DNA of 64,000 nucleotides from Gracilaria domingensis (GCA_022539475.1 VCMS01000031.1:1-64000), one strand, 5' to 3'. Numbered from the stretch's first letter, positions 9,170-19,554 are shown. Made by a program: numbers and translations. Notes: generated by a model not told the origin, from the letters alone.

Positions 9170-9790
9170 ATGCCGGATAGCCTCGCCACACCGGGCGACA
9201 AGCCCAAACCAACCAGTGCGGACAGAACAGAACTGACTCTCGACACCCCAGAACGTATGGACGACACTGTTTTATTTGCGAGTGCAAATTACAAAGTTCA
9301 CCTTTCCGTGGGCCTCACATCTACCCTAATGTATCCGCTCACGGGTGTTCTAGATACCGGAGCCGGTCCTTGTCTGATCCACGAGCGGCAGCTTCCACCG
9401 CGATGGCAATCTCGTCTCCGCACGGACGTAAAGCCACGCATTACGGACGCTTCACGCAACCGTATGGAGGTCTTGGGTGTTCTCCCGCTCGCTGTCCGCA
9501 TTGGGGACCTTCACGTACGAGTACAATTCCTTGCGGTATCGAACCTCGCCACAAGCGTCCTACTCGGCACGTCCTTTATCGATCGATACGTATTGGGAAT
9601 CTTACCCCCAAAACGGACGATCCTCCTGCGCCATTCACGGCCTGTCTCGATATTGTCCCACGCGTACGGTCCCCACACGCCCACGTCCGTACGGAAATAC
9701 CCAGTCCAACCGGAGCGGAATGTACCCTCTAACAAGATACACGTCGCCCGACCTGTTACGTTACCCCCCATGTCTGAAACCAGGGTATAA
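9170..9790 (+). CDS. retroviral-type aspartic protease region of the first gypsy element
   Basis: 206-residue ORF just after gag. It contains the retropepsin motif VLDTGAGPCLIH and, downstream, the ATSVLLGTSFIDRY strand (the conserved I/V-LG segment). The protease cleaves Gag and Pol polyproteins. The third element has the matching motif LDTGAAPNLIH at 27291-27854. Confidence 0.85.
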   Translation: MPDSLATPGDKPKPTSADRTELTLDTPERMDDTVLFASANYKVHLSVGLTSTLMYPLTGVLDTGAGPCLIHERQLPPRWQSRLRTDVKPRITDASRNRMEVLGVLPLAVRIGDLHVRVQFLAVSNLATSVLLGTSFIDRYVLGILPPKRTILLRHSRPVSILSHAYGPHTPTSVRKYPVQPERNVPSNKIHVARPVTLPPMSETRV

Positions 9791-9880
9791 GTAACAACCA
9801 AGGCGTCCGGTCTGGTATTTCTACAATCACACTACCGCACGGGCAGTTCGTTAGAGCTAACACTGCTCGCGAACGGCGTC

Positions 9881-12800
9881 ATGGATCTACGTCCGGACGT
9901 TCCCTTCTTCGTTCAAGTTGCTAACGTCTCGGACCGACCGGTGCGCCTCCACAAACGTACCGTCATTGGTCTCGCCCTCCCGTCCCCTATAGCACTAATC
10001 ACCCCCCTTCACCTAGATAGGCCGCGGAGCGACGACTCTAAGGAGAGGGAGGAGGATACCGCTTTAGACCAACCTCCACGGCGTTCTGACCAGCCCGATT
10101 GGCCCCAACGCGTTCAAATCAGCCCCGAGTATGAGAACGAACGCGACACAGTCATTGAACTCCTCCGACCGTTCAAGGACATGTGGGATGGCCACTTAGG
10201 CAAGATCTCCGCCGCAAAGCATCGGATACAGCTGGAACCCGGCACCAAGCCGATATTCCAGATGCCTTACCGTGCAGGACCCGCCCGACGGGAGCTTGAA
10301 CGTAAGGAGATAACCCAACAGCTGGCAGCAGGGGTGATAGAACCATCGTCCGCAGAATGGGCCAGTCCGGTCGTCTTTGCACAGAAGAAAGATGGAAGCC
10401 TACGTTTTTGCGTCGACTACCGCCGCTTGAATGCCGTGACCGTACGGGATACATACCCTCTGCCACGAATGGACGAGTGTATAGACTCGTTAGGAGACGC
10501 ACGGATATTTTCCACACTGGACGCCAATAGCGGATACTGGCAGACCGAAGTGGACGAAGCTGACCGGGACAAGACAGCCTTCACGTCCCACATGGGCCTC
10601 TACCGCTACGTACGAATGCCATTTGGACTCAAGAACGCCCCGGCTACGTTTCAGAGGGCTCTGGACATCATCCTATCACGTGTTAAGTGGCAGTACGCAC
10701 TGGTCTACCTGGATGACGTGATCATCTACTCCAGAACGATAGAAGAACACTACGAACACGTACGGACAATTCTCGACATGCTACGTACCGCAGAAATTAC
10801 CCTACGACTGGACAAATGCCATTTCTTTAGTGGAACGGTCGACTACCTTGGCCATGTCATCCGTCCGGGCAAGCTCCAGGTGTCTATGAACACGCAGGAG
10901 GCCATCAAGCAGGCGAAGCCGCCCACCACGCAAACGGAACTCCGTTCGTTCCTGGGTCTTTGCAACGTCTTCCGCCGGTTCGTACAGAACTTCGCACGGA
11001 TAGCGGCTCCCCTGAATCAGAAACTGGAAAAGGGACAGCCTACTAGCTTCGAAACCCTGACCGATACGGAATACGAGGCATTCGACGAACTTCGCCAACG
11101 CCTGGTACGGCCCCCGATACTGGCTATCCCGAAACAAGGATACCCATACGTACTGGACACCGACGCGTGTGACCGTCAGGTTGGCTGTGCTCTCCTCCAG
11201 AGGCAACCCGATGGGGACCTTCTCCCAATCGGATACTGGAGCCGCTCGCTAACCAAGACCGAGCGGAAGTATTCAACGACCGAACGGGAATGCCTCGCTG
11301 TAGTGTGGGCTATCCTGCACCTCCGACCGTATTTGGAAGGACAGAAGTTCACTGTCCGCACGGATCACCACTCGTTAAGGTGGATACTGAACCTAGCGGA
11401 CGCTTCAGGGCGACTTGCACGATGGCGCCTACGCCTGATGGAGTACGACTTCGACGTCATTCACCGACCGGGTATCAAACACCGAGCGGCAGATGCACTC
11501 TCACGAATCCAAACGGACGGAGAGGACAGTTCGCCGCTAGATGACGAGGTCCCCTGTTTCCTCATCGACGACCGTCCGGACGATGGTCTCGTTATAGCCA
11601 ACATCACCGTAGACGGACAAGAATATACGAACGTCTGCATAGAGTGGCCAAGACCTGAACGGGAATCACCAGGGATACCGGAAGTACTGGCACTGCCCGC
11701 GGAAGAAACCGAAATCGTACCCATCACGCTCGAGGAACTCGTACGAGCTCAGGCGCAGGACCCTTTCTGCCAATCCGTACGGAGAGATGTCGGCAACGGG
11801 GTTACCCTGTTCGATGTCGACCGAAACGGAGTACTCATACGACGCTCACGCTTGGACGGCGCCCTACAGAAGGTGGTCCCCGAGTCCCTGCAGGCGCGCG
11901 TCCTTTATCTGGCGCACTATCCCCGCTTGGTCGGACACCCTGGCGCCACCAGAATGTACGAAACGCTACGGAGGGACTTCTATTGGCCCCATATGGCCAA
12001 CGACGTCTTCCAGACCGTACGGGATTGTCGGTCATGCCCAGCCGTCAAAGGAACCCGTTACCGGTCCCAGAAGCTCCTGAAGCTCTTCCCAGCAGCTGGC
12101 CCGCTCGAGTTTATCGCCATGGACATAGTGGGACCCTCTACCAGATCCCTTAACGGATGCCAGTATATCCTGGTAATGACCGATCGGTTCAGCAAGCTCT
12201 CGCGAGCCATACCGCTGCGGTCAACCACCGCCCCAGTGGTAGCCAAAACGTTCTTGGAACATTGGGTTTACCCGTACGGCATCCCGAACTGCCTACTAAC
12301 CGGTAACGGACCGCAGTTCACGTCGAAGTTCTTCGAGGCCGTCTGCTCCGCACTGGGCACGAAGCACGTCTCGACCACTGCGTATCACCCCCAGGCAAAC
12401 GGGCAGGCCGAACGGTTCAACAAGACACTCGTGGAACGCCTCCGCCACTACGTAGCGGATCACCAGAGGACGTGGCACGCATATGTCCAACCCCTTACGT
12501 ACGGATATAACCTCCAGGTCCATAGGTCCATCGGAACCACCCCGTTCGCGGTCGCACTAACGAGAACACCTCCCAGTGTCCTCATCGACGAACCCAGTAC
12601 GTCCTTGGACCCAACAACACCGACTCAGCCGTCCGCAGCCCAGTTGAAGCGATACACGCTCAAACTCCTACAGGCGACGCTTCAGACCGCTCGGACAAAG
12701 CTGACACGCGCACAGCAGCGCTACAAGGACGACTTCGATAAGACCGTCCGGTTTCGCCCTACGTTCGCGGAAGGCGAGGAAGTGTACATTGACCGACCCA

Positions 12801-13345
12801 ATTACAAAAGCACGGAAGAGGACCTAACGGAACAGGAACGAACTCTTCGGAAACTACTGCCGAAGACCACCGGTCCGTTCAAGGTCAAGGCCACAACGGA
12901 CACTACCGTTACTATCGATGAAAACGGTATCGAACACACCGTCTCCATTGATCGCGTCACACGCGCTCCGTCCGCACGGCCTACGAGTAGCCCCGTTACC
13001 ACCAAACGTACACGGGAGGAACCCGTCGCTGACCCGGAGGGACCATTCGGGGACGACGTCGTCGAACGCGACGATCTACCGCCACCCGATAGGGTTCCTT
13101 GCGTCGTGGAACGCGTCGTAGCGCACCGCGATAGGCCGGACGGAGTCCAATACCGCGTACGCTGGTACGGCTACACCGCCGAATCGGACACCTACGAACC
13201 CCCTTCCAACATCCCTCAGCACTTTGTCGCCCGATACTGGCGTCGCCGAAGTCGTACGACATCGGCAACACCCTTAAGGAGAGGGAGAGAAGCAGACGGA
13301 AGTCCGTCGGCTGGACAAAACGCCACCTACTTCCCAAGCACGTGA
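9881..13345 (+). CDS. pol: pol of the first gypsy element: RT, RNase H, integrase, chromodomain
   Basis: 1154 residues. Reverse transcriptase spans roughly residues 85-420 with YLDD at 276-279 and the flanking RMPFGLKNAPATFQRA. RNase H begins near residue 425 (DTDACDRQVGCALL) and includes TERECLAVVWA and RTDHHSLRW. Integrase follows, with a His/Cys zinc domain (HPGATRMYETL...CRSC) and the core marked by MDIVGPS and AYHPQANGQAERFNK. The C-terminus has a chromodomain at about 1070-1120 (VERVVAHRDRPDGVQYRVRW, then YGYTAESDTYEP), which in chromoviruses targets integration to modified histones. Confidence 0.92.
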   Translation: MDLRPDVPFFVQVANVSDRPVRLHKRTVIGLALPSPIALITPLHLDRPRSDDSKEREEDTALDQPPRRSDQPDWPQRVQISPEYENERDTVIELLRPFKDMWDGHLGKISAAKHRIQLEPGTKPIFQMPYRAGPARRELERKEITQQLAAGVIEPSSAEWASPVVFAQKKDGSLRFCVDYRRLNAVTVRDTYPLPRMDECIDSLGDARIFSTLDANSGYWQTEVDEADRDKTAFTSHMGLYRYVRMPFGLKNAPATFQRALDIILSRVKWQYALVYLDDVIIYSRTIEEHYEHVRTILDMLRTAEITLRLDKCHFFSGTVDYLGHVIRPGKLQVSMNTQEAIKQAKPPTTQTELRSFLGLCNVFRRFVQNFARIAAPLNQKLEKGQPTSFETLTDTEYEAFDELRQRLVRPPILAIPKQGYPYVLDTDACDRQVGCALLQRQPDGDLLPIGYWSRSLTKTERKYSTTERECLAVVWAILHLRPYLEGQKFTVRTDHHSLRWILNLADASGRLARWRLRLMEYDFDVIHRPGIKHRAADALSRIQTDGEDSSPLDDEVPCFLIDDRPDDGLVIANITVDGQEYTNVCIEWPRPERESPGIPEVLALPAEETEIVPITLEELVRAQAQDPFCQSVRRDVGNGVTLFDVDRNGVLIRRSRLDGALQKVVPESLQARVLYLAHYPRLVGHPGATRMYETLRRDFYWPHMANDVFQTVRDCRSCPAVKGTRYRSQKLLKLFPAAGPLEFIAMDIVGPSTRSLNGCQYILVMTDRFSKLSRAIPLRSTTAPVVAKTFLEHWVYPYGIPNCLLTGNGPQFTSKFFEAVCSALGTKHVSTTAYHPQANGQAERFNKTLVERLRHYVADHQRTWHAYVQPLTYGYNLQVHRSIGTTPFAVALTRTPPSVLIDEPSTSLDPTTPTQPSAAQLKRYTLKLLQATLQTARTKLTRAQQRYKDDFDKTVRFRPTFAEGEEVYIDRPNYKSTEEDLTEQERTLRKLLPKTTGPFKVKATTDTTVTIDENGIEHTVSIDRVTRAPSARPTSSPVTTKRTREEPVADPEGPFGDDVVERDDLPPPDRVPCVVERVVAHRDRPDGVQYRVRWYGYTAESDTYEPPSNIPQHFVARYWRRRSRTTSATPLRRGREADGSPSAGQNATYFPST

Positions 13346-13605
13346 CGGGCTCCAACCGGCACGGATACGGCCACTGACGCGCGACGGTTGGCCAGATATT
13401 CGCCCTAACCGTACGCTCATTGGCTCACCGCCTTTATTTTTCGATCTAGTGAAACGCCGCCTTTTCCGATAGCGGCACCTTACGTCAATGGATTCAACCT
13501 GACGTACGCAAAGGAAGAATGCGAACAACAACACAAGTTTACTCAAGGAAATGCACGTCATTGGAACCATCTAAGCACCACCCGGTCCCTTCTTCTGGAT
13601 GCTCT

Positions 13606-15621
13606 TCACCGCTGGCAACGTCTTGGATACGCCACGACCACGGCCACGCGGACCACCGCGACCACGGCCCCTCCCACGAGGTGTCGGAATGCCCGAACGG
13701 TAGACTGACGCAGACCCACCTCGGGAACTGACCGGTTGGAACGGACTAGAAGTACCCGGCCAGGGAGCGTTGGTACCACGACCCTCCTGGACGACTGCGG
13801 CTGACTAGGCGTGCCCGCCGCCGGAACTCCACTAGCCGCCACACCTGATTCACCTGCACCGGTACCTTGCTCCACCGAAGCAGGCACGCTAGGAGCTTCC
13901 ACACCGGGCGGGAATTCCGTTACTGGGGTACCCTCCGGCTCCACGTCGTCACCAACTTCTACAGCACCGCTACCGGACGCTTGAGCACCACCGTCGCCCG
14001 TTACAGCGACACCCTCCATACCGGTGACGGCCTCACCATCGCCTTCCCCAGCCCCTCCCGGACTCACCGGAGGTGCTGGAGGGTTCAGAGTGACCCCGTC
14101 AAACATGGACGCACGCGCCCGTCTGAGGTTCTGAACCATCTGGTTGACCTGATTCTCCACCATGGCCTGGTCGTGCAACCCTTGATAGGACTCATCGACC
14201 AACTCGTCCAACGTCGGAGCCTGCGTCTCCATAACCTGTCCGTCCGGTGCAGTACCCTCCCCGAAACCGGCCAGCATACCCTGCTCGTACGAACCGAGAA
14301 CGCGCAAGCTGTGTTCGCGAAGATAACCGAGTAGGTCCAACATGCCCTGAGCCTGCTCACGCAGACACGCTTCGGAGTTCGCCGCGCGACGCACCCAAGT
14401 ACGCGCAGCCGTCAGGGCGCCCGGCACGTCAGTCGGCTCCGGAATCCCACGCGGAACGCATACAGCCCGCAAGGCGTTGAGCAACGTCTGGAGGCGCTCG
14501 CCAGAGACTTCGACACCCATTGCGTCCAATTGGCGGCCTGGGAGCCCGACCTGGACCTCTCGTTCCGTACGCACAGGTACCTCCACGACCTCCGAATCAG
14601 GCTCCGGCTCGACCGCAGGAGGATAAGAGGTCCCCCGCAGGATGTTCTGCAGCCCCATTTCGGCCAAAATGCATACCAATTTGTACGGGAGAGGAAACAA
14701 CCGTCCGCACTGCGGCGAATCGTCCGTGTTGTACAGACGCTGATCGCCCGCACGGGTGAAGACTTCCACACCGTCGCTGACCGCCTGGAGGAACGCCATG
14801 AAAGCGAAAACTGCCCACTCGGCGTACAGGATCTGCAAGACCGCACGGCTCAAGGCTCCTTGGGATAGTAGTTCCCGCGAATGGTACGCCACCACGGACG
14901 GCGTCGGTACGGAAAGGTTGCGTTCGACCTCCACAGACTTCCACGCCTCGGTCATACTGTAGTACACCGCCGTACGGTCGTTCTTCGCAACGTCGAAGTA
15001 CTCGACGTTGTGCCAGGAGTAGAAGAAACGGTGTGATCCCCGAATGCGGGCTTCCGTCGCGGCGTTGCTTCCCCAATGATCGCGGTCTAACCAGTACAAC
15101 TGGTCGTACGGCGGTTCGAACATCACCAACGCGAGAGGATTACCGTTTTCGGGCGGAAAGTTTGCGTCGGAATTGAGCCGGTGCATCAGGCTCTGGAGTC
15201 GGCGTTGATATTCGCGCTCCTCGGGGCACCTTAAGTGCGGCATGTCAGCTATTCCGAACGTCCTTTCGTCCGCACGACCGACGATTCCAGGAAGGTGATT
15301 CCAGCGAGCCTGCCAAGCTTCCATTCGCGTACGCTTCGGATTACGGCTCGCCACCTCACGTAATGGGAGCGAGACCGGAATGGCTGCAAAGCGCCGCGCA
15401 TCGAAGTACTCCGCACTATCCTGAATGTACTCGTTGACCGTTATAGGAACCTGTTTCGACCGACGTGGAGCCTGGTTCGTACGACGGCTACGATGCTCGA
15501 AGTGTTGGCCAGGAAGCGGCATAGACCGAAACGGGCCGCCACCACCAGACGTACTCGGTTGATTCGGATTGCTCGCCATCGCAGGCGGCGGAGCGGACGA
15601 CTGGCTCGATTGCGAACCCAT
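13606..15621 (-). CDS. antisense accessory ORF inside the first gypsy element
   Basis: 671 residues from the ATG at 15621, on the strand opposite to gag and pol and between pol and the 3' LTR. I recognise no family. The N-terminus is Ser/Pro/Gln-rich, followed by a compact folded-looking part rich in Trp, Tyr and Arg (YFDARRFAAIPVSLPLREVA, later QLYWLDRDHWGS and RFFYSWHNVEYFD), then a helical part and an acidic Gly/Ala/Val-rich C-terminus. Codon usage matches the element's own genes (CG-rich, many TACG/ACGT words). Some plant Ogre/Tat gypsy elements also carry extra ORFs, some antisense, but I see no resemblance that would name this one. Confidence 0.7.
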   Translation of the reverse strand: MGSQSSQSSAPPPAMASNPNQPSTSGGGGPFRSMPLPGQHFEHRSRRTNQAPRRSKQVPITVNEYIQDSAEYFDARRFAAIPVSLPLREVASRNPKRTRMEAWQARWNHLPGIVGRADERTFGIADMPHLRCPEEREYQRRLQSLMHRLNSDANFPPENGNPLALVMFEPPYDQLYWLDRDHWGSNAATEARIRGSHRFFYSWHNVEYFDVAKNDRTAVYYSMTEAWKSVEVERNLSVPTPSVVAYHSRELLSQGALSRAVLQILYAEWAVFAFMAFLQAVSDGVEVFTRAGDQRLYNTDDSPQCGRLFPLPYKLVCILAEMGLQNILRGTSYPPAVEPEPDSEVVEVPVRTEREVQVGLPGRQLDAMGVEVSGERLQTLLNALRAVCVPRGIPEPTDVPGALTAARTWVRRAANSEACLREQAQGMLDLLGYLREHSLRVLGSYEQGMLAGFGEGTAPDGQVMETQAPTLDELVDESYQGLHDQAMVENQVNQMVQNLRRARASMFDGVTLNPPAPPVSPGGAGEGDGEAVTGMEGVAVTGDGGAQASGSGAVEVGDDVEPEGTPVTEFPPGVEAPSVPASVEQGTGAGESGVAASGVPAAGTPSQPQSSRRVVVPTLPGRVLLVRSNRSVPEVGLRQSTVRAFRHLVGGAVVAVVRVAVVVAYPRRCQR

Positions 15622-16644
15622 CGGGGGCAACGGGTGACGCGCGGAAAGGAGCTCTTATAGCCGCGAGGCACGACACGGAGGTGCACGGGCTAAGACGGAC
15701 GACCGTTCCGGGTTCCGCGGAAAGCGATATCGCCCGCGCCGATACGTACACTTTGAGGCCTCATACACCTCAATTTATTTCCGAACGGGCATGGCCAATA
15801 TACACCCCCTCGACACCGAAAGTCGCTGGTGCTCATTCCGCATCGGGCGCACATCGCACGGCGGCGGTCACCGCGCGCATGCGACCGCATCAGTGGCAGG
15901 AGCGCGAGCCCGTTGACGGCCTCACTATCGCAGTCAGCGCCATTGGAGGTACGACAGGGTGACGCCATGGCCGCCCTTGGGGCACGACCCGTCGAGAACA
16001 GACGCCCCGGGCGCAGAAGCACTCCGTTGTTGGAGGAAGCCCGCCACGGTGTACGAAGGAGGATCGGTCGCGCCGCCGCGACCAGTGGAACGTACGCGAT
16101 CGGTCACTGTCGTCGACCCTAACGTGCGTATTGTCTGCATGAAAGCCGGGACCCCGTGGGCGCGAGCCACGAACTGCATCGGCTGCGTCGCCAATGGACG
16201 AGCCATGACGACGCAGAGGGCGTACACCCCGATACGGTAGTGGTACTCACAGCTGCGGCGCTGCTGTGTGGCGCATGAGATGTGGAGGTGTCGGCCCTGA
16301 CGTGAGACTCGGTACGCTACCAGGACGGACTGCGTCGAGGCCATAAGACGTCGATGTACGCACGGCCTCGAGTGTTCCTCTTCCTACTAGGATTAGTAAT
16401 CCGCGTGGGCAGCTTTGTGGACGGAAGTGGCTTCCCGTGCGTCGTACCACCACGCAGCTAGCGTCCACCAGTCGTACGACCCTTCGCCTCACGCCACGCG
16501 CCAGAGTTTTGACATGGCTTCGCCCCGCCCCTGGCGGGCACTTTCTGTGGCAAAAGCGAACGGTGGCTTCTTCTCAACCGAACGGGCTTGGACGTAGCGC
16601 TTGGCTGCACTCCGGGGACGGAGTGCAATCTAAGGAGGGGGATC
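15622..16644 (+). other. non-coding tail of the first element with polypurine tract
   Basis: About 1 kb with no supported coding frame. It must contain any promoter for the antisense ORF. The polypurine tract AAGGAGGGGGA at 16632-16642 abuts the 3' LTR and would prime plus-strand synthesis. Confidence 0.65.
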
Positions 16645-17198
16645 TGTCGTATAGTACGATCTGGTTGATCGCCGCGGACGGAGTGGATTGTTAGGAGTGC
16701 CGTGTCGTACGTGTAGAGCTGGCCCGAGGGGTTACTTGTACGCGTAGTTGTCCCCGCATCGGACGTTAGACCCAGGTGCACTTGGGAGCGCACGTAGGAC
16801 ACGTGTGCCAGTCGGACGTTGACGGGCGTAGTATGGTACTGTAAGCCACTATCTGGAGGTCGTACAGAGGCGGGTTTACCTGATATTTAGGTGAACCCCA
16901 ACCTCGCCATGACCTCACGTTGTAAACACCAAGCACCCTTTGCCGTACGTCTTGCTCGTCAAGTAGCGCTACCGACAGGCCGTTAAGCTAAGTACTACAA
17001 GGTTTATTAGGCCGTTCGTACCCTTTTGCACGCTCCTGAACGTGCTTGGTGATACCAACCGCCCACTCTCCCCGCTGACCGCCCGGTGCTTCCTCCTTAC
17101 TCCCCGTACGGATTCATTACAGTCGCTCCCTCGAGCCACAGCTAACTCCGTCGCCTCAAGACCGCTTCGGGTTTTCTCCCGATACGTACTATATCACA
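16645..17198 (+). repeat. 3' LTR of the first gypsy element
   Basis: 554 bp; same termini as the 5' LTR, followed by the target duplication TTCTA. Confidence 0.95.
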
Positions 17199-17276
17199 TT
17201 CTAAACTAACCAATCCTCACCACGTCTCTTCGCGCTCTGCGACATGTAAACGGCAGGAAAAAGGCTTTGGGTTACT

Positions 17277-18165
17277 TTTGCGAGTTACTAGGTCCCTCGA
17301 CTTTTCTAGCGCAACGTTTCTGTTTTGCTCTTATCAATGGTACGTTCTATCGCATTTCAACTGTATCCAACGGAGCATTGACTAACTTATGGATACTTTC
17401 TGCTTGCGTATACAGGAAAACGACCAATTTCATTTCCTCTCTCAAGATCGATCTCTGGCTGTTCGAGATAGGCGATTCTGGTACTTGGTTGGGACATAGG
17501 CTGCTCTCTCGTTTATCGCATCTTGCGGTATGTTTGCTGCTTGGGCATTCTTGGTGTCCTTGCTTGTGAGTTCTCGCTTCGACACCTTTTCGCGCTTTAC
17601 GTTGATGGTGGGCTGGTAATCTAACCGATCCCTTTCCTGCTTCTTCTTCCGTTTGCGAGTTACTAGGTCCCTCGACTTTTCTAGCGCAACGTTTCTGTTT
17701 TGCTCTTATCAATGGTACGTTCTATCGCATTTCAACTGTATCCAACGGATCATTGACTAACTTATGGATACTTTCTGCTTGCGTATACAGGAAAACGACC
17801 AATTTCATTTCCTCTCTCAAGATCGATCTCTGGCTGTTCGGGATAGGCGATTCTGGTACTTGGTTGGGACATAGGCTGCTCTCTCGTTTATCGCATCTTG
17901 AGGTATGTTTGCTGCTTGGGCATTCTTGGTGTCCTTGGTTGTGAGTTCTCGCTTCGACACCTTTCGCGCTTTACGATGATGGTGGGCTGGTAATCTAACC
18001 GATCCCTTTCCTGCTTCTTCTTCCGTTTGCGAGTTACTAGGTCCCTCGACTTTTCTAGCGCAACTTTTCTGTTTTGTTTTATCAATGGTACGTTCCATCG
18101 CATTTCAAATGTATCCAACGGATCATTGACTAACTTATGGATACTTTCTGCTTGCGTATACAGGT
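17277..18165. repeat. tandem repeat, about 375-bp unit, 2.4 copies
   Basis: Copies start at 17277, 17652 and 18026 with TTTGCGAGTTACTAGG, so periods are 375 and 374 bp. The third copy stops after about 140 bp. Copies differ at only a few sites. Open frames in both strands repeat with the unit, but none has coding features I trust. The array begins about 75 bp beyond the target duplication of the first gypsy element. Confidence 0.85.
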
Positions 18166-18209
18166 AAATGACTTTTGATGCGAACGTAGCTCACGAGTTG
18201 CAGGTGCAG

Positions 18210-18365
18210 GTTCCTCAAGTAGGGAACCATGCATCTGGGCATGGTTCCCTACATGAGGAACGGAGAGGATGAGGCGCTTCGCGCCTCATCCTCTCGGAGT
18301 GCGTATTTGTTCTACCGATACAGCCGATGGTGGACGTGCAGTCTGCGGCATCTGCCGCAGATTGC
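18210..18365. repeat. three consecutive hairpins
   Basis: Hairpin 1: 18210-18232 with 18239-18261 (23 bp, one mismatch, 6-nt loop). Hairpin 2: 18263-18277 with 18281-18295 (15 bp perfect, TTC loop). Hairpin 3: 18338-18350 with 18353-18365 (13 bp, one interruption, 2-nt loop). The first two are adjacent; the third follows 42 bp later. No ORF accounts for them. Confidence 0.8.
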
Positions 18366-18792
18366 GCCTACACCCGCTCCATCATGGGGATATGGTACAT
18401 GTAATATAGCGAAGTAGTGGTTAGCAAAAGCGGTCGATAGAAGAATAGATACGAATAAAACGGTATGATTTCATAATGGGCATCATCTGTACTAGCACTA
18501 GTATTCCATGCGTTGCAGGGTATCATTCCGCAGAAGGTATCGTGTAATGTGCACCCTAATGGAAACTGAACCTAGACTTCGCGAAATACAGTTCAGGTAG
18601 CCCTCGACTAAAGAACTAGCACGAGTGGAAAACCCACCAGTATTTACTGCACAGCGATTCTGGACGACCCAAGCAATTATCTGCAAATTTTGAAATAATT
18701 GATCTCGATATTTTTTCAAAAAATTTACTGGACGACCCTTGCCAATTTCTGGACGACCCTCGCCAAAAACTAGCATCTGCAAGAGACAGACG
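18366..18792. other. unique non-coding sequence with a short repeated motif
   Basis: No gene seen. The motif CTGGACGACCC occurs three times between about 18659 and 18764 with CAA-containing spacers, looking like a minor local repeat. It ends at the LTR of the second gypsy element. Confidence 0.5.
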
Positions 18793-18971
18793 TGGTAACA
18801 TTATGACAACTAATGTCAAACAAAGACTCTGAGGATCATTAGGGTATCAAATCGGATCGCTAGATCACAGGGAATTCAAAGAAAGAATCAAACCATTAAA
18901 TGACAAACTAAAAGCAGAGCAATATAACAAATTCAAATAAAAACATGACCAGAATTAACGAAATCCTAACA
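18793..18971 (-). repeat. 3' LTR of the second gypsy element
   Basis: 179 bp matching 25582-25760; the polypurine tract lies on its inner side in the orientation expected for a minus-strand element. Confidence 0.85.
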
Positions 18972-19006
18972 TCACTTCCCCCATTAAGGAGAGTCGCCCC
19001 GACTCG

Positions 19007-19297
19007 TTAGTTGTTGGGCGTACCATTCGGAATAGGATGATTTTGAAACTGTCTTGGAGGGTTAGGGAAGAGAACCATATCGGAACGCGGTTCAAACGTT
19101 ATGGAAAGATCAGTATTATCTCCAAAACCCTCGATGTGTAGAATAGCACTTTCAATTGTATTCAAGAATGTATCTCCGGGGTCCGGCGAGAGGTGACCAA
19201 ACTGAGATACCAAGTAAGAAAATAGGAATACAAGGAACTCTTCATGAATATCTTCAAGTGTGCCATCTTCATAAGCTTTGAATAGCTTTCTTAGCAT
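19007..19297 (-). CDS. extra 3' ORF of the second gypsy element (GHL module)
   Basis: 96 residues. It is unlike chromodomain or integrase but resembles the C-terminal module repeated twice in the polyprotein of the fourth element: F-L-F-x-YLV-x3-GHL, then I-x2-IE, then an acidic stretch and a Pro-rich end (here SYLVSQFGHLSP, SAILHIEG, TFEPRSDM, PNPPRQ). Function unknown. Treated as a part of a broken element. Confidence 0.55.
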   Translation of the reverse strand: MLRKLFKAYEDGTLEDIHEEFLVFLFSYLVSQFGHLSPDPGDTFLNTIESAILHIEGFGDNTDLSITFEPRSDMVLFPNPPRQFQNHPIPNGTPNN

Positions 19298-19554
19298 GAT
19301 CGCATTCTCTGGGGTTAGAAATGGTCCTCGAACTTGCAGAAAGGCGAAGCAAATATGACATGAGACCTATGCAAGACGAAATCTCTCGAAAAGTTCATCG
19401 GTAATACCATCAAACAAGGTAAGCATCCTTCGTCCCCCAAGACCTATACGACTGTAGAACTGACTGGCGTTGTCGAGTTGCAGATTGTTCGCGATGTTCG
19501 GCTGTCCTTTGTTCGTCATTGTTGGTGATGGGTGGTTACTGGGCCCGGGAATGT

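Larger units (their letters stand above)
6325..17198 (+). mobile_element. whole-looking Ty3/gypsy (chromodomain) LTR retrotransposon
   Basis: 10,874 bp bounded by two 554-bp LTRs that begin TGTCGTATAG and end TATCACA. It is flanked by the 5-bp target duplication TTCTA (6320-6324 and 17199-17203). Order: LTR, primer-binding site, gag, protease, RT/RNase H/integrase/chromodomain, a long antisense ORF, polypurine tract, LTR. I see one difference between the LTRs over 554 bp, so the insertion is recent. It looks whole at this level of reading. The antisense ORF is an unusual extra part. Confidence 0.93.

Noticed and set aside
17347-18118. Minus-strand frames across the 375-bp tandem repeat as genes
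   Set aside because: They repeat with the array, lack convincing starts, and both strands are equally open.
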